A stretch of 61,750 bases of DNA from Candidatus Minthosoma equi (GTDB lineage: Bacteria > Bacteroidota > Bacteroidia > Bacteroidales > Bacteroidaceae), in NCBI GenBank assembly GCA_018064885.1, contig JAGHUI010000097.1, positions 1 to 61,750 on the forward strand, in the 5' to 3' direction. The notes under the pieces were generated by a model. The model did not search any database. It had not been told where the DNA came from and worked only from the letters and a program-made list of their open reading frames with translations. A program made the position numbers and the translations under genes. This document shows positions 58,002-61,750 of this stretch, one piece after another; within the stretch, counting starts at the first letter, position 1; the number at the start of each line of letters is the position of its first letter.

Positions 58002-58232
58002 ATGTCATACGACCAGATAGCAAAACTTGAAGTTCTGAATGCCGTAAGAGGCATCACATCACAGGCAGAACTCAATGAGTTCAAAGACATGATAGCACGC
58101 TTCTTTGCCAACAAAGCACAAAAAGCGATAGACGCTCTTTGGGACGAAGGTGCAATAAACGAAGACACAATAGAGGCTTGGGGTAAGGAGCACATGCGCA
58201 CCCCATATCGTTATGCGGCTAATCGTTCTTGA
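58002..58232 (+). CDS. Putative antitoxin of a PIN toxin
   Basis: A 76-residue, mostly helical protein (IAKLEVLNAVRGITSQAEL, FKDMIARFFANKAQKAIDAL, EDTIEAWGKEHMRTPYRYA). I recognise no DNA-binding motif. It overlaps the start of the PIN toxin gene by 20 bases, the usual layout of type II pairs, and a good promoter precedes it. The C-terminal part (EHMRTPYRY) could be the toxin-binding tail. Role assignment is from context. Confidence 0.7.
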   Translation: MSYDQIAKLEVLNAVRGITSQAELNEFKDMIARFFANKAQKAIDALWDEGAINEDTIEAWGKEHMRTPYRYAANRS

Positions 58233-58620
58233 TACAAATTGCTTGCTGCAGTCTTTGCCAGCTCGTAGTCCATACCATAAAATATGGACAGATGTGATAT
58301 GCGGTAGAATCAGTTTGTGCGTAAACACAGAAATACTTGAAGAGTACGAAGAAAAGATCTCGGAAAAAGCTACTCCTGATATAGCTCATAATGTTGTAGA
58401 AGCAATAGCGCGTTTATCTACAACAAAATATCAGGAATCCTATATTCACTTCGAGTTAATAGAGCAGGATCTGGATGACAACAAATTCGTTGATTGTGCA
58501 ATTGCATCAAACGCGGAATACATTGTCACAAACGATTCGCATTTTAGTGTTCTAAAAAGTATTCCTTGGCCGAAAGTACTTGTCACATCTATCCAAGAGT
58601 TCTTAAAGCAGATTAGTTAG
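58213..58620 (+). CDS. PIN-domain toxin (putative RNase)
   Basis: A 135-residue PIN protein. The acidic active site is visible: Asp7 in IVLDTNCLL, Glu40 in VNTEILEEY, Asp94 in DDNKFVDCAIASNA and Asp108 in VTNDSHF. It belongs to the group described as toxin component, PIN family. It would cleave RNA when freed from the antitoxin. Its ATG lies inside the antitoxin frame. A terminator follows at 58629-58664. Confidence 0.88.
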   Translation: MRLIVLDTNCLLQSLPARSPYHKIWTDVICGRISLCVNTEILEEYEEKISEKATPDIAHNVVEAIARLSTTKYQESYIHFELIEQDLDDNKFVDCAIASNAEYIVTNDSHFSVLKSIPWPKVLVTSIQEFLKQIS

Positions 58621-58628
58621 CATATAGC

Positions 58629-58664
58629 AAACTCCCATGAACACCTCAGTTCCCGGGAGTTTTT
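58629..58664 (+). terminator. Terminator after the toxin gene
   Basis: AAACTCCC (58629-58636) and GGGAGTTT (58655-58662), with an inner GAAC/GTTC stem and a T5 tract. Confidence 0.8.
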
Positions 58665-58671
58665 ATGTTCT

Positions 58672-58713
58672 TCCTCCATCTTTGTTCATCTGACCGCTAT
58701 GCTTCCATTTGAA
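58672..58713 (+). repeat. Right 42-bp direct repeat flanking the toxin-antitoxin unit
   Basis: This is a direct copy of 57888-57929 (39 of 42 identical). It is followed by a degenerate version (about 58730-58760) of the terminator found at 57192-57223. Confidence 0.9.
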
Positions 58714-58816
58714 GAGAGAAAAGAAAAAATCCCAAAAGCTTCGTGGTCTTTGGAAACTTGTGTTGTTAGTTTTGCATGAAGGGAACGTAACTATATGAAT
58801 TTTAGTCTAAATGTAT

Positions 58817-60493
58817 TTATTCGAACCTATTTTCTATTAGTTTTACATTACCATAATTGAGTTGCGCAAAACTAACAAGATCTTTGTCTATGCTGAAATA
58901 AGGACAATCAAGAGGCATCGTTACCAAAGGATAATGCGGTGTCCCCTTTGTCTTGTAACGCTTGCAAATCGTTTCCGACATCCCATAGAATCCAGATGTT
59001 TTTACAAGGAACCAACAGATTTCGCAATAACAAGCTTTGCGTTTCTGCTCATAGCATTTGAGTAATGAATACCGTTTTGCTTCGTCTTTGATATTGATGC
59101 CATCTACAAAAACATATTCAAGTACTGTACTGAATTTGTGTTCATTGAATTTTGTACATGATATTTCGTCAATATAATACTTTCCGCTTGAGAACAACGA
59201 AAATTTCAAAACTTCTCTATCCATTTCTGTTCGTGGAATTGATTTGCTATTCTCTCGATAGAATTGCTTATTAAAGGTCGCTCGTTCCCCAATAGGAGAA
59301 TCTATTAACTTTAAGAGTGAGAAGTCATTGCGCACGCGAAATTCAATTACCCTATAGTCCTCTGTATCAACGTCAACATGACAATTTCCAGCATCAATAG
59401 TTATGATGATTGCGTCTTTCAAAGAATCTTTTTTCTTGATTACAAGATCACACTTGTATTTGAAATCAGGTAGCAGAAAGTTCTTAGCGCATTCATTGTA
59501 CCCATAATCCTTCAGGTTATAGGGTACGATTTTGCTTGTTGAACAAAGTTCTTTTAGGAATAGATTGCAATTAAACTTCTCTGCACAATACTGTTTTTGG
59601 GGAACAAGTATCTCAAATTCATCCTTTGAATTGAATCGCCAATGAAGTATCTCTTTTGCTGCTTCATGCAGATAAAGGTCATCTTCACAATGTACACCTT
59701 CATCAATATGAGCAAAGCTATACGTACCAGCAGCATCTACATCAATGGTTAATTCCTTGCCACAAGCTACACAATAGTAACTATGAGTATTCATGTCAAA
59801 CTCATCACTCAACAAATTCACTAAAGCACCATTTTCATCAAGCGCAAACACTCGCTGAATATGTCTGTAGCCATAATAATCGCAGTAATCGTCGTAATCC
59901 GAACTGTAACGACTACCCGAACCCGCATGGCGTGGCTTTGTCTTCGTATCTCTTATCCAAATGCGGTTGTCGCTTTCTTCTGTGATGAATTTGCGGACAG
60001 CATCAGGATCAAGAGGGCAAACGTTGATATCAAGTTCTACACAATCTATCTTTGCAGAGATTATCTTGCCTCGTTTCTTTGTGTCAACTGCATGAGTACG
60101 TTTGAACTCAATCCATATAATCTTATCTCCGTAGTAACCAATGCAATCAGGACGAAGGTGTGTATCTTTGTCGTAAAATTCGACCTCTACACGATCCAAT
60201 TTCAAAAGTTCTCCTTTTCTACCATCCAATCTATCTGGCAACTGAATACAAAGGGCATCTTTCATAACATCCTTAGCCATCTTGTGTAAGGCTGATTCTA
60301 TTGCGCCGACACAATCAGCACCACTCAAATGGGCGAAATGATGAACCATCTTTTCACCTGTACCACCATTCTTGGCACACAATTCACTCTTGCAATGAGG
60401 GCAAATACATCCGCAATCATTGCCGTTAGGTACACTATTGATGTGTACTAAGTCACCTTTCTGATTAAGAGCGTACGTCAGATATGCTTTCAT
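58817..60493 (-). CDS. Two-module CoiA-like nuclease
   Basis: A 558-residue protein from the ATG at 60493. Module 1 has the CoiA-type N-terminus (YALNQKGDLVHI), zinc-finger-like CPHCKSEL (31-38) with HHFAH (51-55), and a PD-(D/E)xK nuclease core with Asp116 in RPDCIGYYG and Glu129/Lys131 in IWIEFKR. Module 2 repeats the layout: CVACGKEL (241-248), SFAHID, LHEAAKEIL and LPDFKYKCDLVI, but ExK is replaced (IIITIDAGN), so it is probably inactive. A Cys-rich C-terminal segment follows (YCEICWFLV). CoiA proteins act in DNA uptake or handling; the role here is unknown. It overlaps the XRE gene by 29 bases. Confidence 0.75.
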   Translation of the reverse strand: MKAYLTYALNQKGDLVHINSVPNGNDCGCICPHCKSELCAKNGGTGEKMVHHFAHLSGADCVGAIESALHKMAKDVMKDALCIQLPDRLDGRKGELLKLDRVEVEFYDKDTHLRPDCIGYYGDKIIWIEFKRTHAVDTKKRGKIISAKIDCVELDINVCPLDPDAVRKFITEESDNRIWIRDTKTKPRHAGSGSRYSSDYDDYCDYYGYRHIQRVFALDENGALVNLLSDEFDMNTHSYYCVACGKELTIDVDAAGTYSFAHIDEGVHCEDDLYLHEAAKEILHWRFNSKDEFEILVPQKQYCAEKFNCNLFLKELCSTSKIVPYNLKDYGYNECAKNFLLPDFKYKCDLVIKKKDSLKDAIIITIDAGNCHVDVDTEDYRVIEFRVRNDFSLLKLIDSPIGERATFNKQFYRENSKSIPRTEMDREVLKFSLFSSGKYYIDEISCTKFNEHKFSTVLEYVFVDGINIKDEAKRYSLLKCYEQKRKACYCEICWFLVKTSGFYGMSETICKRYKTKGTPHYPLVTMPLDCPYFSIDKDLVSFAQLNYGNVKLIENRFE

Positions 60494-60965
60494 GGCTTTC
60501 TTCGTTTTCGAGTTCAACAAAGTCAATCTTCATTCCCATACCTTGTGCAATCTGTGAAAGAATGTCAAGGTCTGCCGAAAACTTACCAGCCTCAATACGC
60601 TTGAGTGTATTGGGTTGGATATTCGACTTGAAGGCAAGTGTCATGATGTCCATACCTTTCTGTTCGCGCAATTCACGGATTCTATCGCCCATGATAACAC
60701 GATTCTGGATGGGATCACGTTGGAATGAGAAAACTGATTCAAAACGATTGATCATGAGCTGTCGAGTAATCTCACCCATGATTACATTTTCATCCCCCTT
60801 GTAATATTTGTCGAAGAGTGATGCCAGAAAGTCTGTAAATGGGACATTAACCTGTTGTTCCCATTGGTAGTTCATCTCGGAATGGAAACCAATAATGAAC
60901 TTGTCACCTTGCGGTGTTTCCACCAAAACCCTTTTCGGGTCAAGATAAGTTGCTTTTGTTTTCAT
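60465..60965 (-). CDS. XRE-family regulator with N-terminal extension
   Basis: A 166-residue protein. The N-terminal about 90 residues are of unknown fold (VLVETPQGDKFIIGFHSEMN is strand-like, then helices). The C-terminal Cro/C1-type HTH is at about 92-150 (RIRELREQKGMDIMTLAFKS, IQPNTLKRIEAGKFSADLDI). It is first in a two-gene operon with the CoiA-like nuclease. A palindrome in its leader (60981-61008) suggests autoregulation. Confidence 0.88.
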   Translation of the reverse strand: MKTKATYLDPKRVLVETPQGDKFIIGFHSEMNYQWEQQVNVPFTDFLASLFDKYYKGDENVIMGEITRQLMINRFESVFSFQRDPIQNRVIMGDRIRELREQKGMDIMTLAFKSNIQPNTLKRIEAGKFSADLDILSQIAQGMGMKIDFVELENEESHESISDVRS

Positions 60966-60980
60966 ATTTATAATGCCGAG

Positions 60981-61008
60981 TTTATAGTGCTGCCGGCACT
61001 TCTATAAA
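60981..61008. promoter_or_regulatory. Palindrome in the XRE operon leader
   Basis: TTTATAG (60981-60987) and CTATAAA (61002-61008) flank a GTGC/GCAC core, forming an imperfect palindrome between the start codon and the promoter. It is a likely operator for the XRE protein. A second hairpin occupies 61021-61054 (CCATC and GATGG arms). Confidence 0.5.
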
Positions 61009-61056
61009 CACTTGTTTATGCCATCAAAATGCTATAGACAAACATTTTCGATGGTG

Positions 61057-61088
61057 CAAAAGTACAAGTATCTTTTGTAAACTCCAAA
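61057..61088 (-). promoter_or_regulatory. XRE/CoiA-like operon promoter
   Basis: On the minus strand TTTG (61085-61088), 20 bases, TACTTTTG (61057-61064): a consensus fit. The leader is about 85 bases. Bases 61089-61207 hold nothing I can identify. Confidence 0.7.
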
Positions 61089-61209
61089 TCTGTTTTGCTA
61101 AATTTAATAAAATCAGTCTATTTTTATTAAATATCAACTATTTGCAATTGTATTTACGTTTTATGAACGTTAAAGCACTTTTTGTAATAGCCTATGAATA
61201 AAGAATAAA

Positions 61210-61240
61210 GGACACCAAGCGCAGGTGTCCTCTTTCTTTC
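61210..61240. terminator. Hairpin terminator near the amidase remnant
   Basis: GGACACC (61210-61216) and GGTGTCC (61224-61230) form a stem; TCTTTCTTTC follows on the plus strand, and on the minus strand TTTATTC follows. It lies just after the minus-strand amidase remnant. Confidence 0.55.
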
Positions 61241-61243
61241 CTC

Positions 61244-61365
61244 TCACAGCTCCTTCCTCACATCAAAGCATGGGCATGCCTTGTTGGCGTAGTCACGGCG
61301 GCAGTGAAGTCCTTGCCCTCGGCTGTGGCAGAGCAATGAATTATGAGTTCGTTGATGGTTCGCAT
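61244..61365 (-). pseudogene. Decayed N-acetylmuramoyl-L-alanine amidase
   Basis: From the ATG at 61365 the frame reads MRTINELIIHCSATAEGKDF, the conserved N-terminus of the Bacteroidales phage-type amidase. After about 23 codons the match jumps to the family's C-terminal end in another frame (RRDYANKACPCFDVRKEL, stop at 61244). The catalytic middle, about 100 residues, is missing. This is therefore an internal deletion with a frameshift, and the gene cannot be functional. Such amidases normally neighbour HU-like and zinc-ribbon primase-type genes, both also seen at the edges of this window. Confidence 0.75.
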
Positions 61366-61371
61366 AGTGGA

Positions 61372-61432
61372 AGCCCCACCCCAACCCTCCCTTTGTGGGA
61401 GGGGGTGCCGTGCGGTACGAGGGGTTAGTTGG
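61372..61432. repeat. Short GC-rich palindromic repeat
   Basis: CCCTCCC (61385-61391) and GGGAGGG (61397-61403) form a hairpin. The following 19 bases (61405-61423) match 327-345, just after the hairpin in the left repeat region, at 17 positions (GTGCCGTGCGGTACGAGGG here). The same repeat family therefore occurs at both ends of the window. It starts 6 bases from the amidase remnant's start codon. Confidence 0.6.
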
Positions 61433-61549
61433 GAGTTTGAAGAAGCTCAGGGAAGAGGCACTGCTGACAGCATCATCGCAAAAGGATTGAAAGATGGTTG
61501 GATAGTAAAGAATTCTAGCAATTATATTGTGACTAAAAATGATGCCTAA
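61433..61549 (+). other. Possible C-terminal gene fragment
   Basis: An open stretch ends in ADSIIAKGLKDGWI and VKNSSNYIVTKNDA, which looks like genuine protein (a winged-helix-like tail), but its upstream side runs directly into the GC-rich repeat. No start is evident and I do not recognise the family. It may be the 3' end of a gene cut by the repeat or by deletion. Confidence 0.3.
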
Positions 61550-61603
61550 CATTAGTCATTTCGACCAATTGGCACACACTCTCGAGATAAGATTGACTGA
61601 CTA

Positions 61604-61642
61604 ATTGACTAATTTGCATATATAGGAATGCAATTAGTCAAT
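61604..61642. repeat. Inverted repeat before the last gene
   Basis: ATTGACTAATTTGCAT (61604-61619) and ATGCAATTAGTCAAT (61628-61642) are inverted copies differing by one base deletion. It lies 32 bases before the start of the last gene and could be its operator or a terminator. Confidence 0.65.
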
Positions 61643-61674
61643 TAGGCATAATCTCGCAAAAAAACACTATAATT

Positions 61675-61750
61675 ATGACTGATTACAAATACATACTTCA
61701 GCCCTATCGCCCAGGCTCAAAAGGCACATGCCCTGAGTGCGAAAGGAAGA
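61675..61750 (+). CDS. Zinc-ribbon protein of mobile-element type (DUF6371-like), N-terminal part
   Basis: Only the first 25 codons are in the window. MTDYKYILQPYRPGSKGTCP continues into a CxxC zinc-ribbon-like motif (CPEC). This start is typical of DUF6371/primase-associated proteins found beside amidase and HU-like genes in Bacteroidales mobile elements. The rest of the gene is needed to confirm it. Confidence 0.5.
   Translation, partial: MTDYKYILQPYRPGSKGTCPECERK

Overview
The window looks like chromosomal DNA of a Bacteroidales bacterium, most likely of the Prevotella group. Promoters fit the Bacteroidetes form (TTG or TTTG, about 20 bases, then TAnnTTTG). Typical Bacteroidetes proteins are present: an HU-like protein, DUF5715, DUF5687, a type IX sorting-domain protein, a secreted protein with a FISUMP-like fold, an animal/fungal-type glycogen synthase and a Na+-pumping methylmalonyl-CoA decarboxylase. 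No rRNA, tRNA or CRISPR array was seen.

Left part (1-8.7 kb): the end of an HU-like gene, a nested inverted repeat, divergent uxaB and uxaC (hexuronate use), malQ with two starch-binding domains, a DUF5715 protein and a solitary C5 DNA methyltransferase. From 8.7 to 16.4 kb on the minus strand lie a giant sensor kinase made of two fused paralogous kinases, a MATE exporter and a COG2509 flavoprotein. From 16.7 to 26.4 kb on the plus strand lie dnaX, trmB, an Mrp-type ATPase, a large secreted protein with carboxypeptidase-regulatory and MG2-like parts, and an RluA-family pseudouridine synthase.

Middle (26.4-33.4 kb): a candidate small RNA with its own promoter and terminator, an operon of DUF2975 protein, small HTH regulator, CPBP protease and SppA, tandem-repeat arrays, a decayed ATPase tail, and two small secreted proteins preceded by a long structured leader. 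From 33.4 to 37 kb are pdxT and pdxS, preceded by a kinase-derived AraC-family regulator, and a secreted protein. From 37 to 41.7 kb is the methylmalonyl-CoA epimerase/decarboxylase operon (succinate to propionate), whose biotin carrier has two biotinyl domains. From 41.8 to 57.8 kb are an ABC exporter, a LolA-like protein, FtsK, a TPR protein, glycogen phosphorylase and synthase, LigA, a TlpA-like thioredoxin and a nitroreductase.

The right end (57.9-61.75 kb) is accessory: a PIN toxin-antitoxin pair between 42-bp direct repeats, an XRE regulator with a two-module CoiA-like nuclease, an amidase remnant and the start of a zinc-ribbon protein of mobile-element type.

The most unusual observations are: a family of short repeats kept in a strict 23-bp phase in at least three, probably four, separate intergenic gaps; the structured leader before the secreted-protein operon; the degenerate HMP-kinase/AraC regulator beside the vitamin B6 genes; the in-frame double histidine kinase; and the XRE/CoiA-like operon.
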